From positions 124,001 through 188,000 of the forward strand of contig CAJNOJ010000071.1 of NCBI GenBank assembly GCA_905250025.1: a stretch of DNA of 64,000 nucleotides. The letters are read 5' to 3'. The position numbers and the translations under genes are program-made. The notes under the pieces are model-generated. The model ran no database searches, had not been told where the DNA came from, and saw nothing but the letters and a program-made list of their open reading frames with translations. Source of the DNA: Adineta ricciae. Lineage: Eukaryota; Rotifera; Eurotatoria; Adinetida; Adinetidae. Shown one piece after another: positions 49,430 through 62,175 of the stretch; positions within the stretch are counted from its first letter, which is position 1; each line of letters begins with the position of its first letter.

Positions 49430-51377
49430 GAGGACGACTTTGTGAAATTCTGGATAATTATTTCAAATTCACGTCAATTATCTGGAAAAAAAGCGGATTA
49501 CTCAATAATGTTGTCAGATTCTATTTTCATCACAGCCTTCCAGCTCATTTGCTTCGTACCTATCTATCTTATTTATATTACGATCAATAAAAAGTAATCG
49601 AGTAGACTTAAGCACACCTAGTACATGTTTATAAAACACAACGCACACGTTTATACTTAAGAGTTTCTTCTATACTGAATGCTCTTCTCACTGGTATGCT
49701 CACCTTGTGATGCATAGGGAGAGAAAAAGGCGTCTTCTCTTGTTTCTAACAATTAACAAAACAACGTTTCTGACAACGACGGTTTAGATTGTTCTATGAA
49801 GGAAAATATTTTTAGCACAACATGTAGAGTGTCGAATGGGAATTTTATAGTTCATTCTATCAAGAACAGCAGCTATACAGAAATGATTGGAATATTTCAA
49901 ACTGTCATCAGAGTTAGTAATGGATTTAGTATGAATTAAAAATAACCCAGACCGTAGGTTCACGAAGAAAACATGTGTCCAAAAAACAAAGTGTTAGTGA
50001 TGAATGAAAACACAGTCTACTCTCGTACGATAATCATCGATGGATATTATTTAAGGAATAAAACTACAAAGAGAATAAATCAAATGAAAAGTCATGTGTA
50101 TATTACAGGTTCAAACTAACGTGCAGAGCGACAAAATAGAAAGAATGATTTAGATGTTACCTGCTTTCTTTGTACTCAGAATGGGAAATATGTCTGACGT
50201 GTTTTTGAAAAGAGAATGTTTGAACTACCAGCATTTATTCGCAAGTAGAAAACAATGATAGAAAATAGGAAGATATACTTACAATTCATCTTTTCTTACG
50301 ATGAGAATAAAAAACACGTGTTGTATGATAGAAGTTTGCAATATTCTAGAGGTAAAAACTAGAATCAAATATTTCAATAAATATATTAAACGACAGGTGA
50401 AGAGAGATAAATGTCAAATGCTTTTTTTAATTCGCAAAAAGAAAACTAAGCCATCGGCCTTATTTTGCCATCCAACAAAGTTAAATGGTGTTCTTTTTCT
50501 TCCGTAGAAGAGATGCAGTACGTAAATATTATAAATAGAAAGTAGTCTACTAATGAAAAGTGCATGGAAATTGCAAACATGTTCTATCTAAAGAGTTTAT
50601 TCCGCAAGATTTGATGTTAATGAATGAATTTGTTATATGATAACACAGAATAGAATTAATCTAAAAAATAATCACACTTAAATGAAGCAAACTCGATCCT
50701 TTCTATAAAATGATCTCATATAACCACAGAATTATTCAATACTCTCACGAGCTTTCACGAGACCTTCTATAATACGTAACGTCAAAGTTCCTGCTTACCT
50801 TGAATGAATGGAACAAGTAGATCTTAATTTGTGAACTTCATTTATTCTGTACCCGAAGCAAAATTATAACGGATTAAGTCATGTTCAGTCAGAGCATACA
50901 GCACTTCAATTGCAACATACTTATATATATAATAAAGAAAAATTAGGTTCATTTGTGTTGAACATGGGAATAAAAAAAATTAACTTTTATTACTTTTTTC
51001 TTTTAACTACTAAACTTATTATACAAATGTCAAGATAGATTTTTGCAAGATTGACGTGCAGCTCGAAGTTTCATTTTCCAAATGTCTTTTTTGTTCCATT
51101 GATGGATTGTATAACAAGGCATTTATACATAAATGTATTTAGAGATTTATTTATTTCTTTAGATACAATAAAACTGTTCACGATAGTTAACGGACTGTCA
51201 TCAGCTTGTATTGATTGATGAAAATAATTTAGACAACAAGATCTGGCTGTAATAGCGGCCATATAAAGAAACAATAATTACAAAAGACGGAAACTAGGAT
51301 ATCTTGGTGAAATTGAACTGTGTGACACAACAAGAAAATTACTTCACAACACATGAACGAAAAAACTATTGAATGAC
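49430..51377 (-). other. 1.9-kb spacer between two nuclear receptor genes
   Basis: AT-rich, no supported gene or repeat. Should include the promoter of paralog 2 and the 3' flank of paralog 3. The frames at 50301 and 51071 are short and without domains. Confidence 0.5.
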
Positions 51378-52550
51378 TTATGCGCTCAATGTCAATGATC
51401 GATCAACATTGTCAATAACTGTATCCACCATTTCTTCATACTGTGCCTTAGGTCCGCGCTCCATCCATCGAAGTGTATTCAAAATAAAGGATATATAGGA
51501 GGTGAAACATCTAATCGCTCCTTGAAATCCGTATTGATAATTCAAATATTTCCAAATCATTGTTACGAGGAGATCTTGAATGTGAAGTAAAAGCGATATG
51601 TTCGATATAGATGCTGTGTGCCAATGTTTAGTTGGTATGACGATCGAAGCGCTCTCAGAAAATCCGATCAATAGCATCAGGAGTTTGAAAAGCACACTGT
51701 TTGGTTCGAGTCGGAGGAGAAATTGTTGTAGTGTTTCGGCATTTTCAGCTCCGTAAACTTCGGCTGAACCCATCATATATGCGGGATATTCCACAGCTTT
51801 CGTTTCGCGTACGACGTAGACTGAATGACAAGCTCCTGTTAATTTCGAATTTCGTTCGGTTAGAATTTGACGTGTGCCCAGTGGTAATTCGTGATAAAAG
51901 GGTACACGGTCGATAAAAATTTGAAATGTGGAATAAAAGTAGGCGATAATTTCGAGAGTAACACTCGGTTTTGCGCGTAGTTTAGGCGGAAGAAGTGCTT
52001 GTTTTTTAAGCATACATGTTGAGTGTTCAATAACATTGTTTTGGTCGTAGGCGTGAAGAATATTCGATAAGAGATTCCATTCTAAAGTCGTCAACGTTGA
52101 ACTATCATTCTGTAAAAGATTCAATGGTTTGAGCTAAAAAGAGATTTGTAATCAAACAATCAAAACATCTACATTGAAAACAAACCGAAGGTAATACAAG
52201 CAGTTTCTTTTTTTTAACTGGACGATATTTTCCTGGTATGTAACGTATTAAACTTGGATTCATTCCGGACGAAAGACACTTTCTCAAACGACAAGCTGAA
52301 CAGCCACCACGTGTGAGTCGTGTTATTTCGCAATTATTGTGTAACTGACAGTGTAGATGATTCTAAAATCGAGAAAGTCAATCTCCGGACATTTTGATAT
52401 CCAAAGTCTTACCGCTGGTTGTAATGCATGGCGGCGAAAGAAAGCTTTGCATGACATACAAGTCATCACCTCAAAGTTAATACCACGTGCTACATCACCA
52501 CATATTTGACAGATTAGCGGTAAGTTACACGTACGTTTCGTTAACACCAT
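51378..52550 (-). CDS. Nuclear hormone receptor, paralog 3
   Basis: ATG at 52550 (MVLTKRTCNLPLI). Zinc finger 1 is CQICGDVARGINFEVMTCMS, then CKAFFRRHALQPA. After an intron of about 55 nt comes zinc finger 2 (CQLHNNCEITRLTRGGCSAC) with RLRKCLSSGMNPSLIRYIPG. After a further intron the ligand-binding domain starts near LNLLQNDSSTLTTLEWNLLS and runs to the stop at 51378. MIWKYLNYQYGFQGAIRCF is the conserved LBD helix shared with the other two. The protein ends DRSLTLSA with no AF-2 consensus. It is on the same strand as paralog 2, 1.9 kb away, consistent with tandem duplication. Transcription factor by family. Confidence 0.88.
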
Positions 52551-53336
52551 GATTTTAATCTAAAATACCGAGAACAAATTTACAGAATGAAATGAAAAAA
52601 TACAAGATTGCTTTCTTTTCTTTCCAAGAAAACAAATTTATAAATCTATGGTAATTCTAGATTTGCTATGACGTTGTTATGTAGGTGATACCGCCTGATC
52701 TCATCTACCCAACTTGTAGGTGAAACAATAAAGCGACTTTTCCCTGTCGAAAAGAGTAGAAAATTAAGTAATTACGATCTAGTCGTCTGTGCAAAATATT
52801 CGTTCAATGTATCAGAATATCGGAAAAAAGACAGCTGAATATATGTTACAACGTGTTCTACTTTGATATCAGAATCCAATAATGATGATGTCTGGAGAAG
52901 ACTCAAAAATTAATAACCTGTCATGCTGTTGTTATACGATTAAATGGATCGAAGAGTTCGAGATTTTATCGTTGGCATTATCTATCCTTTGAAAAAGTTC
53001 ATCGAAAGGAAAAAAAAATAAACAAAACAATGATTTTTATCCGTGTTTTTAATCTTCTTGATTTATAATAAGAACACTAACGAAATTGATCAGAAAAAGA
53101 ACACATTTCAGTTCACTAAATGATCGAATTTCAATGTCATCGGTTGATTAATCAAAGCACCTAAAATACAAAATAGAAAAACAACTGTCAATTCAATAGT
53201 CACTCAATCATACCAAAAGAAAAACAATTTCCGCCGCCACCTAATATCAGAAACGTTGTTTTATTCAATAATACTGTCTGATGATTGTAAAGAATTATTG
53301 GTTGCTCCGCACATGTGGACTACAATGACGACAATT
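52551..53336 (-). other. Intergenic
   Basis: About 790 bases between paralog 3 and the TYW4 gene. No gene seen. AATAAAC-like motifs near 53019 may serve TYW4. Confidence 0.5.
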
Positions 53337-55833
53337 TCATTTTGGGTCTATTCGAAATGGGTATTCTACTACCGGTATGAGATATTCAACAGCTTCGCCA
53401 GTGATTAAATTGATCTTGCATAAACCTGGTGGCCGTCGTTCATTTGCATTAATTCCACCTAATAGCCAAAGTGTATCATCGATAATGTCTGCAGTGTGTG
53501 AATATCTAAACAAAGACAATGATTCAGGGAGCATGAAGATTTAATCCTACCTCGGGATGACATGTCCATTGGTTGGAAATAATGTCCAAGTCATGTGATC
53601 TTTGCTGGTATCTAAGAACCAGATTTCATTGGTTGGCTCTTCATTTTCCAATAATCCGCCAGTTAATATTGCGAAATGTTTATAAGCACTCAAACGAGCA
53701 GAATTTCGATTCGTGGGTATCAATTGTGAAAACTGCGAAGGAATTAATTGACCGTTTGTTTGTAAACAGATTGTATCATTGGTGGATTGTGACATGTTGT
53801 TTTTACCACCGAATATAACAATTTTATCAGTTTCTTGAATGTAACAAGAACAATGTCGCCAACGCCGGAGAAATTTGTCATCTTCGTTGAAATTCGAAAT
53901 TTCAAGTGCTAAAACAATGCAATTGAGTATCATTATGAAATCAAAATATTCTTGATCAATCTTACTGTTAATATTAATAGACGAACATGCATTGAGTATA
54001 CCTGGACTCTTTCGACCGAAAAATGCATAGATGAAATCTCCCGACACATGACATGTGTGAAAGACACATTCACCTACATTTCACAATAATTATTGTCTGC
54101 ACAAATTCTCATTCATGATCTTACCGAGTAGATGATTATCTAATCTTTGTATATCACCATTTTCTATGTTTAACACTTCGATTGTTTTCAATCGTCGATG
54201 TCTGCCATCAACGGTTCCGAAACCTCCAACTGTCCAAATGTATTTTCCATTGATGAGTATCGATTGATGGCCAAAACGTTGAGCATACGTTATCGAAGTT
54301 GGATAAAGTTCGAACTGTAGATCCACTTTCAATTGATCATCCATACAATCTGATTGGAGAGCTCCTTTTCTCAAATGAATAATTGAGACGAAATCTTTCG
54401 TCATTTGTTCAAACCATTGCTGTGCTACATTTATTGATGTTTTCAAACCGAAAAGAAGAATATAATGGGCGCATTTCGATTGCCATTCTTCTATTTCATC
54501 GAATGGTTCTAATAAATCTATTCGATTATGTTCTTCGGGTGAGAGATAATTCCGATAGAAATTGTGCATATTCACACACAATGATAAATCAAAGCCCTTC
54601 AAAGAACAATACTTTGCTCAAACAACAATCAACAATATTCAACATACGAGATGTGTATAACGTTGAACTTGAGATTCACTGGTGGGATATTGATGTATAC
54701 ATTTCAAAGGTGAACCTAATTTCGCGAAATGTGCAACCATAACTTGACCGAAACCATCATCTGGCAGAACCTAAATTCGAAATCACGATTTGAAATAGAA
54801 CCTTCATTAGAAACATCCTACTTGTTCGTAAGTACATAGAATACATTCTTGAAAAAAGTCAAGGATCCATTGAATAACACGATTACAACTAGATCGACCC
54901 ATGTATGTTAACACGACTTCACTGATTAACAAAGTCGGTTTAGTTTCATCAACTTTCACCGTTTGTAAAAGTGTATTGAGAGTCAATGAATCACGCATAT
55001 CAACACCAATCAATGAATATTTTTCATTAGTGACCGCTACAAACAAGTTTTTTTTTCCTTTCAAAAATGAATACTCTCGGTATGACGTTCCTTACCGAAG
55101 TTATCTAGTGAACTAAATGTATGGACTGGTTCAAATTGTTCACTTAATCGAGATCGAACTTCTATCAATGCTAATTTCCTTTTCATTACTTCAGGAAAAT
55201 CAATCTAAATCGAAACAGATTCAATTCATTAGACATCCTTTCGTTCAACTTACGTCAATAAAATGCGTTCGTTGCTTTCGCTCTTCTTCTAATCGGAACC
55301 AAGTTGCATCAAATCCAGCACCTAAATTAACAATCTACATCGAAATATTTAAGTGTCAACAAATAATTGAAATCTCATCGTCTTCGCTCAGTTGTTTCAA
55401 GAAAGTGAACATTACAAAATTTTGGATCTTTTCACCTATACGAATCGATCTGTTGCTCGAAAATCTACCTGTACTTCTCGTTGATCATAAGTTGAATAGA
55501 ACATATTCAACGCGTAATCTAACGCTTTCATTCTAATATAATATCCTCTAAAAAAAAGCCAAAGAAGTGTAAACACGTCTTCAATTGTTTGTAAATTCCT
55601 ACCGATTGATCGAGGGTGAACGGCGAACATCTTTGTCTACGAAATCTCGAAGAAATAAATCATTAAAGTATCCCAATTTCACCATCGAGACTTTCGATAA
55701 TATACTCGAATCATTCGTTCCTTGTACCTTTAAAACAAAGATTTTGCATTTGACATAGCGAAAAACGACTTACGGCAATGTCATTTCTTGCTTTTCGACT
55801 TTTTCTTTGATTAATACGGAAAGCTTCTTCCAT
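53337..55833 (-). CDS. LCMT2: tRNA wybutosine-synthesizing protein 4 (LCMT2/TYW4)
   Basis: About ten exons from ATG 55833 (MEEAFRINQRKSRKARNDIA). The methyltransferase half comes first: VQGTNDSSILSKVSMVKLGY, DLFLRDFVDKDVRRSPSINR, then the SAM-binding IVNLGAGFDATWFRLEEER, SLIGVDMRDS, and TLLISEVVLTYMGRSSCNRV followed by CTYEQ, all as in leucine carboxyl methyltransferases. The second half has kelch-type beta-propeller pieces (SILINGKYIWTVGGFG, KIVIFGGKNN, YSHTADIIDDTLWLLGGINA), and the stop is at 53337. A PPM methyltransferase fused to kelch repeats is the TYW4 layout, not LCMT1. TYW4 methylates and methoxycarbonylates the wybutosine side chain at position 37 of tRNA-Phe, in the cytosol. I did not see a C-terminal JmjC/cupin part. 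The frame is intact. Confidence 0.87.
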
Positions 55834-56099
55834 CTAGAGAACTGAGAAAAACAAAATAATCTAAATACACAAGACGACAATAATAATGAGGAAAAAAAAA
55901 GTGCACAAACGAAACACTGATGTGTATGCATGTTTTAAAGGAATAATAAATAAGAAAAGAAAAACAAATGAAATATATATATGTATATGTCAGTCTATGT
56001 GCACGCATAAATAATAAAAATCAAGTCTAACTTAGACTAGACTGATGAGATACGCGTATGTATATAGAATAAGCCCGAATCTTCGTTTTTCGAGTCAGC

Positions 56100-58299
56100 T
56101 TAGACTTTTTGCCGTTTGCGATGTACAACAGAAGCTGTGGTGGAATCAACAGACTTATCACTTTCGATAATCCGTATGCGAACTAATGCGATTTCTTGCC
56201 CATTCATTGTTTCCATAGCAGTATCAGCACTACGTTCATCACTGAACATAACATAGCACAATTGGGGATTGGCCATACGAACATCAATTAAGTTTCCAAA
56301 ACGATTGAATATATCCCGAATGTAATCTTCCGATACGGGGCGTTGAGGCATGATTTGTAAAGTTTTTGCTACCTGAAATGCATTAGTTGCTAGCAGACTT
56401 GAAGATTTTCTCGATAAGTAACATACTGGTGCATCAAATGAAGCATATTTTTGCTTTGGTGGTAATGGAATATTACAATAATCCACATATTCTTCTTGAC
56501 TTCCTTGCAAGTTGCTCATCTAAAAAAGAATATTAAAATTAAAAATAGATAGAAGGCAATTTGCGTTCATACTTGATGAATTAATTGTCCGATGCCTGAT
56601 GTGTCACCGTATTTGCCATTTTGAGATTGATTGATAAGATCATTAACGATTCTGATTAATAAAAATGAAAGTGAAACTTTTCTTGAACAATTCTTCGTTT
56701 ATTACTTTTCATCATAGTACTGTACGGATAAAATTTCTCCATCAGGAAATTGAAATGCATGCAGTTTTTCACGTGCATACGTTGCAAATTGACAAGACTT
56801 GTATCGTACAATGAAATAATCTAATACAAAATAGAAATCTTCGTATGACGCAAACAAAACAACACAAAACTTTCTCGTTAGTATTAACTTTTTATCGTAT
56901 TATAATCCATTTTAATCCCGAAGGGGTTTAAAACATGAGAAATTGTTATTGCTCCCGTCAACTATAAGAAAAAGTGCTGTCAGATGAATATTACTCACGT
57001 TCATTGAACGTATTTAAACTTAGCGGAGAGCATTCTTCCATGTTTGGCACAAGATCAAATAATTTCGAGATGTGATAATTAGTAATTGTCATTCCACATC
57101 GAACGATTAAACGACGTTCACTGTTTATATCTAATAAATGGTAACTGCTACTGACTGGCGAGAGCGTCGAAGAAGATTGATCTAGATTTGAAGAAAAGAA
57201 AAATAGAATGTTAAATGGAAAGAAGACGAACTTGATTCGACATTAGATGACGATGGTCGTGATGGTAATGGAAGAAGAGGTGGAGGTGATGGTCGATGAT
57301 CGTTCGAGTTTGATGATGGCGATAAATGCGGCTTACTTGATGATAGTTTCTGACGGTAAGGAGGCGAAACAGCACCATATATTGACGCTGACGATGGTAC
57401 TGAATCTTCATTATCACGATGACGTTTCGATGAAAATGGTTCAGCAAATTTCGGTTTATAGCCTGACAGAAAGTTTTTTCATCAGTAGAAAAGTTAAAAC
57501 TATTTGAGTTTTGTTATGCATACTTGGATCACATTCCTCCAATGCATAAGCTGCTTCCGACGCTTTTGAAAATGATATATATGCAAAGCCTTTATTTTCG
57601 CCAGTTAATTTATCAACAATGACTTTGATATTAATAATTGAACCGTATTTCTGTAAATGAAATGAATGAATCACCTTTGAATTGTCCCATGTCATCAGTA
57701 TTTACCTGAAAAACTTTTCGTAGATCATCTTTAGTCATATGTTTTGATATAACAACAAACAAACGTAGCATTTTCTCGTGTTCATCAGGATCACGTACAC
57801 TGCCTTCACGACGGGAACTAGATATGATGGCCTACGAGAAAAAAACAATGAATTCATTGAAAGAAAAAGCAAAAGAATATTGTACTTTTAGTGGACGAAC
57901 ATGAGGTGCAATAACTGTTCCATTCATTTCTTCCATAGCACGAGCTGCTGCTGAAGCCTTTTCGTATTTGATGTATGCAATACCTTAGAAAATAAACAAG
58001 TTATTTACGAGTTACATTCAAACACAAGATAAACCTTTGCTTTCTTGACTTCGTCGATCTCGTACCATGTGGATATCTTGGATGGTTCCGTGAATTTGAA
58101 AAGCATTTCTTAATTCATCTTCGGACATCGCTTTTGGTATAAGTAAAAACAATCGACTAAACGGCGGATCATCAACATCTGCTGTTTTATGAAATGCGGA
58201 GGATAATTGTTGACGTTTATTTTGAGCTGATGCTTGCTTCTGTGATGAGCGATGTTGATCTTCGGATGAAACATCTCGGCTTCGGTTCCGATTGTCCAT
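56100..58299 (-). CDS. RBM45: RNA-binding protein RBM45-like (multiple RRMs)
   Basis: About eight exons from ATG 58299 (MDNRNRSRDVSSEDQHRSSQ). RRM1: FSRLFLLIPKAMSEDELRNA, then IQDIHMVRDRRSQESKGLSC. RRM2: MLRLFVVISKHMTKDDLRKV and IINIKVIVDKLTGENKGFAY. A region with a Ser/Pro-rich linker (exon near 57240-57460) and another RRM-like part follow, and the final RRM has PVSEDYIRDIFNRFG, RMANPQLCYVMFSDE and AMETMNG. The C-terminus VVHRKRQKV is a nuclear signal, as at the end of vertebrate RBM45. The paired RRM1/RRM2 with the ESKG motifs is characteristic of RBM45/DRB1. It is a nuclear RNA-binding protein, in vertebrates expressed in neurons and binding GAC-type RNA. An upstream ATG was not chosen because an acceptor (CTTGCAG) lies just before. 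Confidence 0.82.
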
Positions 58300-58616
58300 C
58301 GTAAAATCAATTATTTTTGCATCTACTGCAAGAGGAGTGGCCGGAGTCGATTGATTAGTTTTCTGTTCGTCATAGTTAACTACCTATAGAAAATATTGGC
58401 GCAACAGATGGCGCGACTGTTCTATGTAGTCATTTTCTGTAAACATTGCATCACGTTTGTGTTGTACGATTATTACAAATGAATTTATGATGACATCCGG
58501 CTCAATATCATGAGAAAGCGTTTTTATTGTTTAGAATTGTATAAGTCAAATCTCTACAAGTTCACAGTTCGCGTGTACCGAAAGGTTAAGTATAGTGGAA
58601 GAGCTTCCCTATCGGA
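58300..58616 (-). other. Short intergenic region
   Basis: About 317 bases upstream of the RBM45 ATG. An acceptor just before that ATG implies a non-coding 5' exon here. No other gene seen. Confidence 0.45.
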
Positions 58617-59113
58617 TTAAGGATGCCACGTAGAATATGGTTTCGTTTGCTGGTATTGTCGATGGAAATAAGTAGCGGTCCAACCAATTTCACCCGGATA
58701 CGCAGAACGACGAAGCGGTGGGTCTATGTTGTATCCTCTACAGTAGAAAAACAACCAAGAAGTGTCGTTTTCCGTACTGAGATCAATTACCTTGTTAAAT
58801 AACCAACGTCTAATGAGCGAAGAATCGATGCTTGGCCTTCGCCAACATCTCCGATGTGCTCTCGTGATGGAATACGATTGAACCATAAAGCATTCGGACC
58901 TATATTTAGTTAATAGAGGTATCAAACATCGCACAGAGGAAAGCAACTGGTCTTACCCGAAAAAACGCTATGCGATGGTCCAGGACGATCAAGAAACAGA
59001 TCGGAAGCACTTCGTTTCAAAGGTCTTCCTGCCCAGTACTCGATTGCTCGTATTTCTCGTTCTGGTTTCTGTCTCGACATAGCCACTTTGCTTTTTCTGC
59101 GTTGATGTTTCAA
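58617..59113 (-). CDS. Small conserved-looking protein, unrecognised
   Basis: Three exons joined by short GT-AG introns. From ATG 59113 (or the in-frame ATG at 59080, which gives MSRQKPEREIRAIEYWAGRP) the product of about 117-128 residues runs through KRSASDLFLDRPGPSHSVFS, GPNALWFNRIPSREHIGDV, SILRSLDVGYLTR and ends GYNIDPPLRRSAYPGEIGWT, then ATYFHRQYQQ and TKPYSTWHP, TAA at 58617. It is rich in Trp, Tyr, Pro and Arg with no signal peptide, membrane helix or cysteines. Such extended, aromatic/proline-rich short proteins are common among ciliary microtubule inner proteins, and rotifers are heavily ciliated, but this is only a suggestion. Intron-spanning frame consistency supports a real gene. 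Confidence 0.6.
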
Positions 59114-60166
59114 TCACTTGAGCACTCTTTTTCAATGAATGCTGTTTTGACAACAACACTCAGCTGTGTATTTTTTTCTTCTCCTTTTTTTAGTCTTCAC
59201 AGCATTCCAACACTTTACTTTCAGTCACCAATAACAACATACATGTGTCCTCCATAGCACGTGCATCTTTTCATATTAAAGACAAATAAACGGATACTTT
59301 TTAACACTTGATTATTGCTGACTGTATTGTGAAATTACATCGACAATCATCAGTTCAAAGCAAAGTGTGCAGAAAACTCATTTACCAATTAAAATGTCAT
59401 TATCGCTTGTAGCTAATAGATATCCACATGACTTTCCATGTAACACTTGTTGCTAAAGGTGTTAATATGTATCTCATTGATTAAGCAGCTATTTGCAGAA
59501 GTTTATTTTTGTACATGTTATCCTTGTAGGACATTCAAATAGTAAGTGCAGTATGATTGCATACTTACCAGCTATCTCATTATATAGTTTCATTATTGTC
59601 GTGTAACACCTAGTTGATAATCAGATACCTGTTAATGCGTGTTTGATGACTTAGTAAAATGGCAAAGACAATCATGCTTGGAAACTTGAGGGTGTGTAGA
59701 AGACTGTCAAAGAAGAACCAACAGAAATGCGGCAAAGTAGGTGGCAGAGTTCGAGAATAATAATACTCACATCCATTCAGGCATGGAAAATATCAAAATT
59801 ATATGAACACATCCTACAGTCTCACCCTGAACTTAATGATACTACTGCATCAGTTAATTAGTATATAAAAGATTTTAATAAAATAGGAAGAGAAGTTTAT
59901 TTCGGTCGCAGAAAGTTAAATCAGATCAGCTTTAACAATGCGTTTCTATTTCCGTTAACAAGTGTTGCATAGTAAATATCGAGAAGAAATTGAGAAAATA
60001 AATAAGCACTAAGAGAAAAGACAATGGTAGAACGGACTTGTAAGAATAAAAATTTGTACCTAAAGATCACTTAAGAAAAAAGTTTTTCCTGTAAACGTAT
60101 GAAATCTGACTACAACTGTCTACTTTGAAAAAAAAAACAAAAAATATGTATAGAAAAAAAGATCTA
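59114..60166 (-). other. Intergenic
   Basis: About 1.05 kb of AT-rich spacer without a gene or repeat that I can support; a poly-A run around 60128-60142 is close to the phosphatase 3' end. Confidence 0.5.
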
Positions 60167-62175
60167 TCACTGTCTATTCGAATTGTCAGATGAATATTGT
60201 ATTTTCTCTACGAAATATTCAATTACACGGTAAATCAATTCATATTGTCGTTCGGTTTGCACCAAACCTAAGCGAAAGAAAAGAATTCAACTATGATCTT
60301 CTTCAGCAACTCACCTGATCGTTGAGATCGAATATGTCTAACTAAGTTCGGAATATCGATTTCGATATCTAATCCTTCCGTACGAATACGATTTAGTATA
60401 ATATCAATAGTAATCGTTGCTCCCGATCGACCAATTCCAGCACTACAATGAACAATCATTGGCGATGCATTCACATCCATTCCAATCGGATTTGCACGCG
60501 CAATTCGTTCAAAAAATTCTAAAAGAATACTCAATTGAGTATTATCACGTTGATTTGCGATCAAAGGAATATCTACAACATCGAAAATGGTACATCTATC
60601 TTTTCGACAAATCGAATTACCATGATCGCCCCATGCTAAATACTGCCAGTGGAAAATATCCCATGTTCTTCGATCTTCCGTTGTTATTCGTAATACACGT
60701 AAACGATAACAACAATCATCGTCGACGGATGTTGGGGTTGGTACCGCACGATGCGAACGTGATGAATGATTCAGCAATTGAGCTGGACCATAGTTCGTCT
60801 CACTGATATTTTCAACAGTAACCGTACCATATTGCTTTACTGCATGTAGTTCAGGCCAATAACGTGCGCACTTACTCTACGAAAGTTAAAAGCAGAAGTG
60901 TGTCGGTGTTTTTACTCAGTAATTTTGTGAAAGGTGCATACCTTAATGCCTTCCATTTCTCGCGTAATCATCACAATACATTTGACTAATTCTTGCTGCA
61001 CCATGTGCCAGAAATCATTGACTGTAGCAGGTAGTGGCCCTTGTGTTGCGATGTATTCTCGTCTGAAACCTTCAAATGATGTTCGAATACGATTTGCATT
61101 CATATAATCGTTAACTGAATAATTTCTAAGTACAACGCGTGTTTCATCGTATGGTAGAATGTTACGAAATCGATTTCGAATTCGATTTTCTTGTTTTTCA
61201 CCAATTCTTTTATGAAACGCTGATGATTGAGATTCCGACTGTTGATTTAGTAATTCAAATTCGACACTGAAACCATTCTTCTGTCCACGTTGTGTTACGA
61301 CTGTTTTCGATAAATGTTCACAACGCTGATGAATATCTCGAGCGTAAAACCAGTTCGATGTACACGGCTGAACAAGCCGAAAAGCAACTCCATTCATACC
61401 GATAAGTATGTTATGTTTCAAATAGAAATGAATTAATTCATCTAGAGATTGAAAACGATCAATTTGTTCACGACGACCTTTTCCATCGAGAAACCAGTGT
61501 CCGTTGGAGTATTTGATTTTGATGTTTGCGATATCATCGTATGTTTTCACACAAATTACATAGTCACCAGGTGTTGTTTCAGAATCGCGAACAAGAAACG
61601 CACCATTATGTTCACATTTATTCAAAAGTGACATTACCTGAGCATGCGAAATCGGCCCATGATAGTATCTAATTGAGAATGAGAACATGAGCAATCGAAA
61701 ACAAATTTTGGTTTCAGAATTACTTTTCAAACGTCGGCATCTGTGCTAAAATAGGACTGGTCAATTCGATAAATTCATTATTAATATCCCGAAGTTCTCG
61801 TACATTTCGACGATAATGATCAATCATGTCATATAATGTCGAAAAGCATTCTTGTTTTTCTCCTAAATCAAAACCTTCGTTGGTTCTTTGAATACGTATA
61901 TGTGTGATTTCTCCATTTGCACGTCTTTAAAAATGAAAATGAATGTCGTGCGGACTTCTCACAGAGTTCCTACCGAACCGACAGTACATAAGCATCAGCT
62001 TTTGTTCGCGATGGTCGAACAAGAAAACTGCCGGGAATGTTCTTTTCTTGGAGAAGTTTTTCAGCTTCTAAGCCTGAAATGTCACGATGGAAGAAACTTC
62101 GAAAAAGAAAATAAGAAATCAATATAATGGAATCGAATATGACTAGATTTACCCGCGAGCTAACCGAGTAGACAT
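60167..62175 (-). CDS. PTPN11: SH2-domain protein tyrosine phosphatase, SHP/corkscrew type
   Basis: About eight exons from ATG 62175 (MSTRLARG). N-SH2: FFHRDISGLEAEKLL, GSFLVRPSRTKADAYVLSVR, HIRIQRTNEGFDLG. C-SH2: RYYHGPISHAQVMSLLNKCE, GAFLVRDSETTPGDYVICVK. PTP domain: RIRNRFRNILPYDETRVVL, DYMNANRI, EYIATQGPLPATVNDFWHM, and the active site IVHCSAGIGRSGATITIDI (HCx5R). A Q-loop (LVQTERQYELIYRVIEYFVE) closes it. Two tandem SH2 plus PTP is the SHP-1/SHP-2/csw architecture, acting downstream of receptor tyrosine kinases in Ras-MAPK signalling. Two oddities: the WPD loop reads WGDHG (Asp kept, Pro lost), and the chain ends about 15 residues after the PTP domain, so the tyrosine-phosphorylated tail is missing. 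Name is by architecture; orthology untested. Confidence 0.88.
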
